The notes: generated from the sequence alone by a model not told the origin. Positions 49,316-58,497 are shown, numbered from the stretch's first letter. The stretch: 64,000 bases of DNA from Mycolicibacterium sp. S2-37 (GCF_017352375.1 NZ_JAFEVR010000009.1:310001-374000); one strand, 5' to 3'. Program-made: numbers and translations.

Positions 49316-50506
49316 ATGCGCGACTGGACCGGTCACCGTGCGGTGGTGGTGGGTGGCTCCATCGGCGGTCTGACCACCGCGCTGCTGTTGCGGCGGCTGG
49401 GCTTCGACGTCTCGGTCTTCGAACGCACCCCCGACACTCTCGACGGCCGCGGCGGCGGCATCGCGCTGCACCCGGAGACGGTGCGCTGGTTCGCCGAATG
49501 CAGCGCCCAGCACCCCGAGCGGGTGAGCACGTCGGCGCGGCGCGTGCAGTACCTCGCTCAGGGTGACGCGGTGGTGCACACCGAGCCGCTGGTGTGGACG
49601 TTCACCTCCTGGGGCACCTTCCATCGCGCTCTGCTGGCCGACTTCGGCGAACGCGACTACCACCTCGGCGAGTACGCTGCCGGGTTCGACCAGGACGCCG
49701 ACGGCGTCGAGGTGCGGTTCGCCTCGGGCCGGCGCGAACGTGCGGATCTTGCGGTGTTCGCCGACGGTGTCACCTCGCCAGCCCGCCGCCGCATCTCCCC
49801 GGCCACCGATCTGACCTTCGCCGGCTACGTCGGCTGGCGCGGCACCGTGCCCGAGAGTCGGCTCTCACCGGGCGCTTTCGCCCTGCTGCACGACGCGATC
49901 ACCTACAGTTTCGCCCCACACACCCACCTGGTCGCCTACCCGATCCCGTCGCCCGGGGGTGGGCTCGACGTCGGTGGCCGGCTGATGAACTACGTCTGGT
50001 ACCGCAACGTGCCCGACGGGTACCAGCTCGACGAGCTGATGACCGACCGGCGCGGTGTGCCTGCGAAGGTGTCGCTGCATCCGGGCGCCGCTCAGGACCG
50101 CTATGTCGACGAGATGCGCTCGGCTGCAGTGGAAGTGCTCGCACCCGCGGTCGCCGAGCTGGTGCTGCGGACCGAATTCCCGTTCGTGCAGGCGGTTTTC
50201 GACGCCGCCGCCGACCGGATGGTGCTGGGTAGGGCCGCGCTGGTCGGCGACGCCGCCTGTGCGGTTCGTCCGCACCCGGCCGCTGCCACCGCCAAGGCTG
50301 CCGCGGACGCCTGGGCCCTTCATGACGCGCTGGCCGAGACCGCCGACATCGCCGAGGCATTGGCGCGATGGGAGCCTGCGCAGCTGGCGCTGGGGCGGCA
50401 GTTGTTCAGCCGCGCCAGGGAGATGGCCGCCCGCTCGCAGGTCCACTGCAGCTGGGATCCGGCCGACCCGGCGAACCGGTTCGGTCTACACGGCCCCGCC
50501 TGGTAA
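49316..50506 (+). CDS. Flavin monooxygenase, 2,6-dihydroxypyridine-hydroxylase-like (copy 1)
   Basis: 396 residues. FAD site VVVGGSIGGLTTALLLRR, DG motif AVFADGV, GD motif ALVGDAACAVRPHPAA. Features shared with the nicotine-pathway 2,6-dihydroxypyridine 3-hydroxylase as remembered: GYVGWRGTVPE, LVAYPIPSP, WYRNVPDG...LDELMTD and RPHPAA. By eye about two thirds identical to the copy at 56839. Expected to hydroxylate an aromatic or heteroaromatic ring with NAD(P)H and O2. ATG 49316 sits 7 bases after TAGGGT (49303-49308), a near-leaderless start; the frame upstream is a shadow. Its end is 21 bases from the PucR-type regulator, tail to tail. Confidence 0.85.
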   Translation: MRDWTGHRAVVVGGSIGGLTTALLLRRLGFDVSVFERTPDTLDGRGGGIALHPETVRWFAECSAQHPERVSTSARRVQYLAQGDAVVHTEPLVWTFTSWGTFHRALLADFGERDYHLGEYAAGFDQDADGVEVRFASGRRERADLAVFADGVTSPARRRISPATDLTFAGYVGWRGTVPESRLSPGAFALLHDAITYSFAPHTHLVAYPIPSPGGGLDVGGRLMNYVWYRNVPDGYQLDELMTDRRGVPAKVSLHPGAAQDRYVDEMRSAAVEVLAPAVAELVLRTEFPFVQAVFDAAADRMVLGRAALVGDAACAVRPHPAAATAKAAADAWALHDALAETADIAEALARWEPAQLALGRQLFSRAREMAARSQVHCSWDPADPANRFGLHGPAW

Positions 50507-50527
50507 GCCTTCCTGGCGGCCGGGGTG

Positions 50528-52276
50528 TCAGCCCAGCCCGGCGATCTGCGCGACGGTCAGCGCGGCGGTCAGCTGCAGCAGATCACGCGGACGGCTGAGT
50601 CTCAGACCGGTCAGGTCCTCGAGACGTCGCATGCGTTGCTGCACGGTGTTGGGGTGCAGATGCAGCGCCGCGGCCGCCGCCCGCCGGTCGAGATCGTGGT
50701 CGAGCAGCACGCGCGCGGTTCCCAGCAGCTCGGTCGCTCGGGTGCGGTCGTAGTCGATCGCCGGCCCGAGCACCGCGCGGGCGAACGCGCGCAGCCGCAC
50801 GGGGTCGTCCAGCTGCAGCAGCAGATGGTCCAGACCGGTCTCGCGAAGATCGATGACTGTTGTCGAATCCGACTGTGCGCCAAGGGCGAGAGCCCCGCGC
50901 AGGGTCCGGAACATCGCGGCCAGGTCGGTGGCGGGCGCCGGCGGCGCCACGGCGGCGACGGCTCCGCTGCTCACGCCCGTCGTCAGGATCGAGTCGACGA
51001 GCCGGCCGGCCAGATGACGGGCGTTCTCAGCGCCGGATTGATCTGCCAACACCAGCACCAGGTCGCCCCGGTGGGTGGCGACCAGCGGCTTGGGCGACAG
51101 GCCGGAAACCAGTCGGTCGGCGGCGGCGAGCAGGCGCTCGGCGGCGGGCCTGCCGCCGCGCTGCGGTGTCTCCCCGCACCGCACCGCCACCAGGACGTGG
51201 GCGCCGGACGGGTCCCACCCCAGCCGACGGGCACGATCGGGGAGCCCGGCCAGGTCGCCGCCGTCGGCGCTGAGCAGGTCGGCCACCAGGGAACCGCGCA
51301 GCCGCTGCTCGACCTCGGCGGCGGTGCGGGCTCGCAGCAGCTCGAGCGCTGTCACCACCGCGGCGTGTTCGATCGCCCGCACATCGAGCGAACTGAGATC
51401 CGACCGCGGCGAGTGGACATGCATGCGGGCGACCACGGAACCGTCGAGCACCACCCCGGCGACGGTGCCGCCGTCGACGGCGAGGACTTCCCCGGCGGCG
51501 AGTAGTGCATCGAGGTCCGGCTGCACCGGCGTCGGGGGTGTCTCACCGTCGGTGGCGGCCAGGACTTCGCCGTAGGCGCCCTCGATCAGGACCGGCCGCT
51601 CGAGCAGTTCGGCCAGCGCCGCGGCGACCCCGGTGACCCCCTCGCCGCGCAGTGCGGTCGCGGTGAGCAGGGCATGCACCTCCTCGGCGCGTCGCAGCTC
51701 GCGGATCGTGTCCTGCTCGCGGGCGCGCAACTGGGCGGTGCCCAGAGCGATCGCCACCTGTGTGGCCAACGTCGTCACCAGCGAGATCTCCGCAGCGTCG
51801 AAGCGGTGCGGAATGGTGCGGTAGCCGTTCAGCGCTCCGATGACGGTGCCGGCGCGGAGCAGAGGCGCCGAGATCAGCGCACGGTATCCCTGCTCGTGGG
51901 CCACCCCGCCCCAGCCGAATCCCGGCTGGAGTTCGATGTCGGCCAGCCACACCACCTCGCCGGTGCGGTAGGCGATGCTGGTCGGCGCCTCCGCGTCGCC
52001 GCGGACGTCGAGGAGGATGGGCCGGTCCGCGTTCACCTGTGCGACGTACTCCGAGGACAGGCCGTGCGATCCGACGATGGTCAGCGCCCGGCCGGTGCCG
52101 TCCGGAAGGAAGACACCGCAGAAGTCGAAGTCGAGCAACGCGCACGCGGTCTGCGCGACCCGGTTGAGCAAGTCGCTGACGGGTTCGTCGCCGCCGACCG
52201 CCGCACCGATCTCGGCAAGTGCGTCCAGCCAGCCCTCCAGCGGAACAGGTGTCGTCGCAGACATGAAAAAGAGCAT
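50528..52276 (-). CDS. GAF-domain PucR-family transcriptional regulator
   Basis: 582 residues. GAF sensor domain about 25-175 (LLDFDFCGVFLPDGTG, ALISAPLLRAGTVIGALNGYR), a middle effector-like region, and the C-terminal PucR helix-turn-helix (ATELLGTARVLLDHDLDRRAAAAALHLHPNTVQQRMRRLEDLTG). PucR/CdaR-type regulators usually activate catabolic operons in response to the substrate. It is divergent from the ABC operon and is its likely regulator. ATG 52276 chosen because GGAAGGA is 7 bases upstream; ATG 52264, 7 bases after TATGCT, is a leaderless alternative. Confidence 0.85.
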   Translation of the reverse strand: MLFFMSATTPVPLEGWLDALAEIGAAVGGDEPVSDLLNRVAQTACALLDFDFCGVFLPDGTGRALTIVGSHGLSSEYVAQVNADRPILLDVRGDAEAPTSIAYRTGEVVWLADIELQPGFGWGGVAHEQGYRALISAPLLRAGTVIGALNGYRTIPHRFDAAEISLVTTLATQVAIALGTAQLRAREQDTIRELRRAEEVHALLTATALRGEGVTGVAAALAELLERPVLIEGAYGEVLAATDGETPPTPVQPDLDALLAAGEVLAVDGGTVAGVVLDGSVVARMHVHSPRSDLSSLDVRAIEHAAVVTALELLRARTAAEVEQRLRGSLVADLLSADGGDLAGLPDRARRLGWDPSGAHVLVAVRCGETPQRGGRPAAERLLAAADRLVSGLSPKPLVATHRGDLVLVLADQSGAENARHLAGRLVDSILTTGVSSGAVAAVAPPAPATDLAAMFRTLRGALALGAQSDSTTVIDLRETGLDHLLLQLDDPVRLRAFARAVLGPAIDYDRTRATELLGTARVLLDHDLDRRAAAAALHLHPNTVQQRMRRLEDLTGLRLSRPRDLLQLTAALTVAQIAGLG

Positions 52277-52280
52277 AACT

Positions 52281-52349
52281 ATGTCCTTCCAGACATTGTC
52301 GCTCCACCGCCGCACCGGCATCGTGATGCCTGACGGTGACAGCGGTCAC
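52281..52349. promoter_or_regulatory. Divergent pucR / ABC operon control region with two dyads
   Basis: ATGTC-CTTCCA-GACAT (52281-52296) overlaps the regulator ribosome binding site, and GTGAC-AGCG-GTCAC (52336-52349) lies 28 bases before the binding-protein start. Either could be an operator for the PucR-type protein. No convincing -35/-10 pair was seen. Confidence 0.35.
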
Positions 52350-52376
52350 ACGCGGACAGTGAACGAGGAGGATCTG

Positions 52377-53441
52377 TTGCGCACTCCCATACGAGCCAGG
52401 ACTGCGAGCCGGGCCGCGCGCTCGGCGGTCGCGCTGGCGGTGGTTGCGTTGATGGCGCTGACGACGGCATGCTCGGCCGGTCTCGGCGGCCCGGCGTCGT
52501 CCCGGGCCGCCCGCGACGGCGTCATCCGCTTCACCTTCGCCCCGGACCCGATCTGGGACTACATGAACGAGACCGGAATCGTCGAGCAGTGGCAGCGCGA
52601 TACCGGCTACACCATCGAGACCAGCGCCACCTGGGACGAATTCGGACTGTTCGCCGGCGGCCACGCCGACATCATCTCCACAGCGTCGTTCGAGGTGCCG
52701 GGGCTGGAGGAACAGACCGGGCGCGAGACCGTCATCATCGGGCGGTACAACGCCGAGCGCAGCCGCATCCTGGTCCGCGCCGACGACCCCGCGCAGTCCC
52801 TGCAGGATCTGCGCGGAAAACGCCTGGGCGTCTTCACCACCGTGTCGGGAACACTGGTGTGGAGCGGCCTGGTCAAACAGATGCACGATATGGACCTCAC
52901 CGGCGGCGACTTCCAGATCGTGGTGGCCGACATCCAGAATCTGTCGAACCTGCTGGCGCGCGGCGAGATCGACGCCTGCATCTGTTACCCCGACCTGTCG
53001 GCCCGCGATCTGCGCGAGGGCACTGTCCGCCCGCTGTACGACGGGAAGTCCTCGGCCGAGATCTTCGCCGAGCTCGACGCGCCGGGCCACGACGGTCCGA
53101 TGGGCAACGTCTTCGTGGCCCGCAAGGACTGGGTCGACGGTCATCCTGGCGAGGTGTCGGCGTTCCTCGATCTGTGGAACCGCGGGCTGCAGGAGTGGCG
53201 GGCGCACCGCGACGAGATGATCGAGCGGTATCCGCAGCATTTCGCGGTCGATACGCCCGAGGACATCGCGTTCATGAAGGACTATGTCGCCCAACATGAT
53301 TGGGTGGTCGACGACATCCGTTTCGACGAGAAGTGGGCCGCCGACGAAAGCTCGATATTCGACCTGATGCGGCGTGCGGGCGTCATCGGTGACGACGTCG
53401 CCGACCCGCGGTTCCTGCCCACCGAAGGAGTGCAACGGTGA
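52377..53441 (+). CDS. ABC importer substrate-binding lipoprotein (NMT1/SsuA/TauA type)
   Basis: 354 residues. N-terminal ARTASRAARSAVALAVVALM signal followed by TTAC; the lipobox lacks the usual Leu at -3, so anchoring is probable but not certain. Mature part IRFTFAPDPIWDYMNETGIVE..., LRGKRLGVFTT, and NLLARGEIDACICYP are type-2 NMT1/SsuA-like features. Start is TTG 52377, 5 bases after GAGGAGG; an in-frame ATG at 52326 would put 17 polar residues before the signal. First gene of a coupled operon: the permease overlaps by 4 bases. Binds an anionic or aromatic ligand. Confidence 0.82.
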   Translation: MRTPIRARTASRAARSAVALAVVALMALTTACSAGLGGPASSRAARDGVIRFTFAPDPIWDYMNETGIVEQWQRDTGYTIETSATWDEFGLFAGGHADIISTASFEVPGLEEQTGRETVIIGRYNAERSRILVRADDPAQSLQDLRGKRLGVFTTVSGTLVWSGLVKQMHDMDLTGGDFQIVVADIQNLSNLLARGEIDACICYPDLSARDLREGTVRPLYDGKSSAEIFAELDAPGHDGPMGNVFVARKDWVDGHPGEVSAFLDLWNRGLQEWRAHRDEMIERYPQHFAVDTPEDIAFMKDYVAQHDWVVDDIRFDEKWAADESSIFDLMRRAGVIGDDVADPRFLPTEGVQR

Positions 53442-54280
53442 CACAGACCATCACCCCGCCGGCGACCGGCCCGGCTCCCCGCGATCCGGACCGGCGCACC
53501 CGCAGACACCGGATGCGGTCCACCGGAGCCGCACCCCGCCGGTGGCTGATCTCCCTGATCGGCCTGCTCGCGGCGCTCGGTGGTTGGGCAGTCGTCGCCG
53601 CGCTGGTCGACGACCCGATCCTGCCGCGACCCATCGAGGTCCTCGAACAGGTCGTCGCGATCACGATGTCCGGCGCGGCGTTCACGAATTTCGCCTCGAG
53701 CATCACCAAGATCGCCGCGGGGTTCGCCCTCGCGATGATCGGCGGCCTGGTCATCGGGTTCGCGATGGGCCGCAGCCGGTTCATGACGTCCTATTTCTCG
53801 CTCCCGCTGTTCGTCCTCGGCAACATGCCCGGTCTGACGTATGCGGTGTTCGGACTGCTGATCTTCGGCGTCGGAGCCGGCGGCCCCATCGTGGTGTCGG
53901 CGCTGGTGGCACTGCCGTTCATCGCGATGAACGTCGCCGAAGGGGTCCGGTCTGTGGACGGCAGTCTGCTCGCGATGTGCCATGCGTTCGAGCGCAACCG
54001 CCGCGACATCCTGCGCCATCTCTACCTTCCCGCGCTCACCACCTTCGTGTTCGCCGGTGTCCGTTACGGATTCGCGATGGCCTGGAAGGTCGAAGCGCTC
54101 ACCGAGGTGTTCGGGGCCAGCGACGGGGTGGGGTTCATGATCCGTAAGGCGTATCAGGAGTTCCAGGTCGCCGACATGCTCGCCTGGACCACGTTGTTCA
54201 TCGTCGCCATGGTCCTCATCGAACGCGGCCTGGCCCATCTGGAGACCCGGTTCTTCGCCTGGCGGAAGGAAATCGCATGA
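53438..54280 (+). CDS. ABC importer permease 1 (SsuC/TauC type)
   Basis: 280 residues, about six helices after a basic Pro-rich head of ~35. Coupling-loop features MCHAFERNRRDILRHLYLPAL. Substrate-binding gene upstream and a second permease downstream (both 4-base overlaps) suggest a heterodimeric channel, unlike typical single-permease SsuC transporters. Confidence 0.88.
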   Translation: MTQTITPPATGPAPRDPDRRTRRHRMRSTGAAPRRWLISLIGLLAALGGWAVVAALVDDPILPRPIEVLEQVVAITMSGAAFTNFASSITKIAAGFALAMIGGLVIGFAMGRSRFMTSYFSLPLFVLGNMPGLTYAVFGLLIFGVGAGGPIVVSALVALPFIAMNVAEGVRSVDGSLLAMCHAFERNRRDILRHLYLPALTTFVFAGVRYGFAMAWKVEALTEVFGASDGVGFMIRKAYQEFQVADMLAWTTLFIVAMVLIERGLAHLETRFFAWRKEIA

Positions 54281-55074
54281 CCACCCCAGCACTCCTCGCT
54301 CCCACGCCGGCCTGGCGCCGTCACCTGCGCCCGCAAACGAGCTCTGCGCTCGCCGTCGCCGCCTCGCTGGCGAGCATCCTCGGTGTGTGGCAGCTGGCCG
54401 TGGTGGTCGGCAACCGGATCCCCTCGCCGGGGGAGGCCGTCGACAGCCTGGTGTCCGAGGCCGCGATCGGGGAGCTCTGGCACAACCTCGCCATCAGCAT
54501 GAACCGCTTCGTGCTGGGTCTGGCCGCCGCACTGATCGTCGGTGCGGCACTGGGGGTGTGGATGGGGTTGTCGAAGATCGCCGACCTCGCCTTCTCCGAC
54601 GTGAACGCCGCGGCGCTGGCGATACCGGCGGTCATCTGGGCGCTGCTGACCACGATGTGGTTCGGCTTCGGCTGGCTGACCCCTGTGGTGACGGTGTTCC
54701 TCTCCGGGCTGCCCTTCGTGGTGGTCAACATCGCCAAGGCCACCCGGGCGGTGCCGGCCGACCTGGTGCTGATGTCGCGGTCGTTCGGTGTGTCACGGTC
54801 GAACGTGTTGCGCCACATCGTCGCACCTGCGGTCGCGGGTTCGACCGTGGCGGCCGTGCGGTTCGCCATCATGAGCGCCTGGAACGGCCTGCTCCTGGCG
54901 GAGTGGTTCGGCTCCACCTCAGGCGTGGGCTGGCGGTCCCGTTACTGGTACGACGCCAACCAGCTCGACGGCTTCTTCGCCTGGGTGCTGGTCTTCATCC
55001 TGCTCCTCGTCGTCGCCGACCTCCTGATCCTCGGGCCAATCGAACGCCGCGTCACGCGCTGGCGCTCCGCCTGA
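54277..55074 (+). CDS. ABC importer permease 2 (SsuC/TauC type)
   Basis: 265 residues, six predicted helices. SSALAVAASLASILGVWQLAVV is helix 1; coupling loop MSRSFGVSRSNVLRHIVAPAV. Partners permease 1. A 33-base gap with a GAGAAACGAG leader separates it from the ATPase gene. Confidence 0.88.
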   Translation: MTTPALLAPTPAWRRHLRPQTSSALAVAASLASILGVWQLAVVVGNRIPSPGEAVDSLVSEAAIGELWHNLAISMNRFVLGLAAALIVGAALGVWMGLSKIADLAFSDVNAAALAIPAVIWALLTTMWFGFGWLTPVVTVFLSGLPFVVVNIAKATRAVPADLVLMSRSFGVSRSNVLRHIVAPAVAGSTVAAVRFAIMSAWNGLLLAEWFGSTSGVGWRSRYWYDANQLDGFFAWVLVFILLLVVADLLILGPIERRVTRWRSA

Positions 55075-55107
55075 CCGACCCACCACTACGCAGAGAAACG
55101 AGACATC

Positions 55108-55863
55108 ATGGCCTCCATCGAAATACGGGAACTCGTCAAGGAGTTCCACGGCCGCAACGGCGAGACCACCCGGGTCATCGACGGCATCGATCTCACCATC
55201 TCCGGCGAGACGTTCGTCTCGGTCGTCGGCCCGTCCGGCAGCGGTAAGACCACACTGCTCAACATCGTGTCGGGCATCGAGACACACACCTCGGGCACGG
55301 TCAGCCTGCGCGGGTCCGGCGGGCGGGATGCCCGCGTGGGCTACGTCTTCCAGGATCCCCGGCTGCTCCCATGGCGCACCGTGATGGCGAATCTCGGCTT
55401 CGTGCAACACGAGCGGTCGGGCTGGGAGCAGCGTGCCTGGCACTACCTCGACCTGGTGGGGCTGAGCCATTGCGCCGACCGGTTCCCCGCACAGCTGTCC
55501 GGCGGGCAGCAGCAGCGCATCGGCATCACGCGGGCGTTCGCCGTCGAACCCGATGTGTTGCTGATGGACGAACCGTTCAGCCATCTGGACGCGATGACCT
55601 CACGCACCCTGCGCGAGCACCTGGAACGCATCTGGCTGGAATCCCGCCGCACCGTCATGTTCGTCACGCACGACGTGACCGAGGCCGTTCAGCTGTCGGA
55701 CCGCATCGTGGTGCTCGCACCGGGTGGCCGCGTGCACGAGATCATCGATGTCGATCTGCCGCGCCCCCGTCGCGCCTCAGATCCCGCGGTGGCCGTGCTG
55801 CAGGCGGAGGTGCTGGCCCGATTCGAGGCGCTCGAGGCGGCCGGCGTGGGGGCCCCGGCATGA
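55108..55863 (+). CDS. ABC importer ATPase (SsuB/TauB type)
   Basis: 251 residues. Walker A GPSGSGKTT near 37, Q-loop VFQDPRLLPW, signature LSGGQQQRIG, Walker B LLMDEPFSHLD, and the switch VTHDVTEAV. No extra regulatory domain, as in the nitrate/sulfonate/taurine group. The FQDPRLLPW form is typical of that group. The amidohydrolase ATG overlaps its stop. Confidence 0.92.
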   Translation: MASIEIRELVKEFHGRNGETTRVIDGIDLTISGETFVSVVGPSGSGKTTLLNIVSGIETHTSGTVSLRGSGGRDARVGYVFQDPRLLPWRTVMANLGFVQHERSGWEQRAWHYLDLVGLSHCADRFPAQLSGGQQQRIGITRAFAVEPDVLLMDEPFSHLDAMTSRTLREHLERIWLESRRTVMFVTHDVTEAVQLSDRIVVLAPGGRVHEIIDVDLPRPRRASDPAVAVLQAEVLARFEALEAAGVGAPA

Positions 55864-56846
55864 CACCACTGCGACAGGGCCCCATCGACGTGCACGCCCA
55901 CTGGCTGCCCCAGGACCTGTTCGGCCTGCCACCCGGTTCGCCGTTGCCGCCACTGAACGGCCGTGACGGACAGCTGCACCTCGGTGAGCTGCCGCTGTCG
56001 ATCGAGACGGCCGCCATGAGCGATGCGGACCGCGTGCTGGCCGACACCGACGCCGCAGGTCTGGGCTCCCGGGTCATCTCCGCGCCCCCGTTCGCATTCC
56101 CGGTTGCGGACGCGCCCGGCGTCGACGACTACGTCGGCATGTTCAACGACGAGCTGACCAAGATCTGCCGCGACAGCGGAAGCCGGCTCCTCGGGCTCGG
56201 TCTGGTGTCGTTGCACGACCCGGACGCCGCCCGCAGGCAGATGGACGTCATCGCCGCGACAGGGGTGGTACGCGGCATCGCGATGCCACCGTTGCTGGGC
56301 GCCACGTCTTTCGACGTCGCCCCGATGCGTGACGTGTTGCGTATCGCCGCCGAACACGATCTGGCAGTGCTGGTGCACCCGATGCAGCTGCCCCGGCCCG
56401 AATGGTCGTCGTACTACTTGACCAATCTGATCGGCAACCCCGTCGAAACAGCCACTGCTGCAGCGGCGCTGGTTCTCGGCGGCGTACTGGAGGAACTACC
56501 GGGGTTGCGGATCTGCCTGCTCCACGGCGGCGGCTGTGCGCCCGCGCTCGTGGGCAGATGGCAGCACGGCTGGTCGCAGCGCGCCGACGTACGGAGCGCT
56601 CAGACGCGTGCCCCGCGAGAGGGTTTCGCCGGCCTGTGGTTCGACACCCTCACCCACGACGGCCCGGCGCTCGACCTGCTGCGAGCACACGCCGATCCGG
56701 CGCACCTGATGTGCGGCAGCGACTACCCGTTCGACATGGGCCTGGCCCGTCCGCTCGACCTGCCGCACCAGGTCGGCATCACCGACGCCGTTCTGGAGCG
56801 CAACGCCCATCGATTCCTGGGACTCGAAGGAGAACCACATGTCTGA
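55860..56846 (+). CDS. ACMSD-type amidohydrolase
   Basis: 328 residues, TIM-barrel metal hydrolase. Metal ligands HAHWLP at the N-terminus, LVHPM in the middle, LLHGGG, and the late catalytic Asp in GSDYPFDMG: the amidohydrolase-2 / 2-amino-3-carboxymuconate-6-semialdehyde decarboxylase pattern. Members decarboxylate or hydrolyse ring-cleavage and hydroxybenzoate-type compounds. Operon partner of two ring hydroxylases and a cupin. ATG overlaps the ATPase stop (ATGA); the next gene overlaps by 8 bases. Confidence 0.87.
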   Translation: MTPLRQGPIDVHAHWLPQDLFGLPPGSPLPPLNGRDGQLHLGELPLSIETAAMSDADRVLADTDAAGLGSRVISAPPFAFPVADAPGVDDYVGMFNDELTKICRDSGSRLLGLGLVSLHDPDAARRQMDVIAATGVVRGIAMPPLLGATSFDVAPMRDVLRIAAEHDLAVLVHPMQLPRPEWSSYYLTNLIGNPVETATAAAALVLGGVLEELPGLRICLLHGGGCAPALVGRWQHGWSQRADVRSAQTRAPREGFAGLWFDTLTHDGPALDLLRAHADPAHLMCGSDYPFDMGLARPLDLPHQVGITDAVLERNAHRFLGLEGEPHV

Positions 56847-58050
56847 CAACGTCAACACCCGGCAGGACTGGAGTGGGCACCGCGCACTGGTGGTCGGCGG
56901 TTCGATCGGAGGGCTCACCACGGCGTTGCTGCTGCGCCGCCTCGGATTCGACGTCTCGGTGTACGAGCGCACGCCCACGAATCTCGACGGCCGGGGCGGG
57001 GGCATCGTGCTGCAACCCGACACGCTGCGCTGGTTCGTCGAGTGCAGCGACCAGCATCCCGAACAGGTCAGCACGTCAACGCATTACGTGCAGTACCTCG
57101 GGGCCGAGAACGAGATCGTGCATCGCGAGAACGCGCCGTGGAGCTACACCTCGTGGGGGACGTTCTACCGGGCTCTGCTGGCCGACTTCGGTACCGACGA
57201 CTACCACCTCGGTGCGTACGCGGCCGGCTTCGACGAGGACGCCGACGGGGTGGAGGTGCGCTTCACCTCGGGCCGTCGTGAGCGAGCCGACCTGGTGGTG
57301 TTCGCCGACGGTATCGGCTCGCCGAGCAGGCGGCGGATCTCACCGGAGACCCGGCTCGAGTACTCGGGATACGTCGGCTGGCGCGGCACCGTGCCCGAGC
57401 GGGAGGTGTCGGCCGAGACCTTCGAGCTGTTGCACGACTCGATCTCCTACAGCGTCGGGCCGCACACCCACATCAACGTCTATCCGATCCCGTCCGCCGA
57501 CGGCGGCCTCGCGGTGGGGGAGCGGCTGCTGAACTACGTCTGGTACCGCAATGTGCCCGAGGGGCACGAACTCGACGAGCTGATGACCGACAAGCGAGGA
57601 TTCCTCGCGGGGGTCTCGCTGCACCCGGGCGCCGTCCAGGACCGGTTCGTCGACGAGATGCGAAGGGCGGCAGCCGGACTGCTGGCCCCGGCGGCCGCAG
57701 AGGTGGTGGTGCGCACCGAGCAGCCCTATCTGCAGGCGGTGTACGACGCAGAGGCACACCGCATGGCGCTGGGGCGGGTGGCCCTGATCGGCGACGCGGC
57801 GAGTGCGGCGCGCCCGCACGCGGCGGCAGGCACGGCCAAGGCCGCGGCCAACGCCTGGGCGCTCTACGACGCGCTGTCCGACAGCGGGGACATCGCCGAG
57901 GCGCTCGCCAAGTGGGAGCCCGGCCAGCTCGAACTCGGTCAGCGGCTGCTGCACCGGGTCAAGGACATGGGCACCCGGTCGCAGGTGGACTGCACCTGGC
58001 GCCCGGGCGACCCAGACCTGCGATTCGGCCTCTACGGCCCCGGACACTAG
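56839..58050 (+). CDS. Flavin monooxygenase, 2,6-dihydroxypyridine-hydroxylase-like (copy 2)
   Basis: 403 residues. VVGGSIGGLTTALLLRR, VFADGIGSPSRRR, ALIGDAASAARPHAAAGTAKAA; RPHAAAG is also the form I recall in 2,6-dihydroxypyridine hydroxylase. Shares long blocks with the copy at 49316 (TSWGTFYRALLADFG, YHLGAYAAGFDEDADGVEVR, GYVGWRGTVPE). Overlaps the amidohydrolase gene by 8 bases, hence inside the ABC operon. ATG chosen by GAAGGAGAA 8 bases upstream. Confidence 0.87.
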   Translation: MSDNVNTRQDWSGHRALVVGGSIGGLTTALLLRRLGFDVSVYERTPTNLDGRGGGIVLQPDTLRWFVECSDQHPEQVSTSTHYVQYLGAENEIVHRENAPWSYTSWGTFYRALLADFGTDDYHLGAYAAGFDEDADGVEVRFTSGRRERADLVVFADGIGSPSRRRISPETRLEYSGYVGWRGTVPEREVSAETFELLHDSISYSVGPHTHINVYPIPSADGGLAVGERLLNYVWYRNVPEGHELDELMTDKRGFLAGVSLHPGAVQDRFVDEMRRAAAGLLAPAAAEVVVRTEQPYLQAVYDAEAHRMALGRVALIGDAASAARPHAAAGTAKAAANAWALYDALSDSGDIAEALAKWEPGQLELGQRLLHRVKDMGTRSQVDCTWRPGDPDLRFGLYGPGH

Positions 58051-58059
58051 GAGATCGCT

Positions 58060-58494
58060 ATGACCACGACCCCGGAATTCCTCACCGACGCGCCCCTGGC
58101 GGGCACGCTGGTCGGCACCGACTTCGACGGCTGGAGCGATGCGCTGCGCGCGGAGTTCACCGAGTACGCCCACGACGGGCATGTCGGCTCCCGCCTGCTC
58201 AGCGAGAACAACCGCGTCCGGGTCTGGGAGATCCGGCTGGCGCCCGGCGAGCGATTCCATGCCCACCGCCATGTGCTGGATTACTTCTGGACTGCGGTGA
58301 ACGCCGGCCGCAGCCGTCAGCACACCGCCGACGGCACCACCCGCGAGGTGTCCTACGCAGCCGGCGAGACCCGCCACTTCACCTTCGCGAAGGGCGAATT
58401 CCTGCTGCACGACATCGAGAACGCGGGCACCGAGGATCTGGTGTTCACCACCGTCGAGCACCTCGACTCCGCCAACGCACCGCTGCCGCTGTAG
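58060..58494 (+). CDS. Cupin-fold protein
   Basis: 144 residues. Cupin motif 1 GERFHAHRHVLDYFW and motif 2 GEFLLHDIENAG with a His, the usual metal-binding or substrate barrel of dioxygenases, isomerases and sensor-like cupins. Last gene of the ABC/monooxygenase operon, 9 bases after the previous stop. The extra HRH and missing second-motif His-rich box leave the catalytic metal uncertain. Converges on the HIT gene with 3 bases between. Confidence 0.82.
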   Translation: MTTTPEFLTDAPLAGTLVGTDFDGWSDALRAEFTEYAHDGHVGSRLLSENNRVRVWEIRLAPGERFHAHRHVLDYFWTAVNAGRSRQHTADGTTREVSYAAGETRHFTFAKGEFLLHDIENAGTEDLVFTTVEHLDSANAPLPL

Positions 58495-58497
58495 CGG

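Noticed and set aside
51543..53444. 633-residue antisense frame over the pucR start and the binding-protein gene
   Set aside because: Spans a promoter region and two real genes, with shifting low-complexity composition and no family signal.
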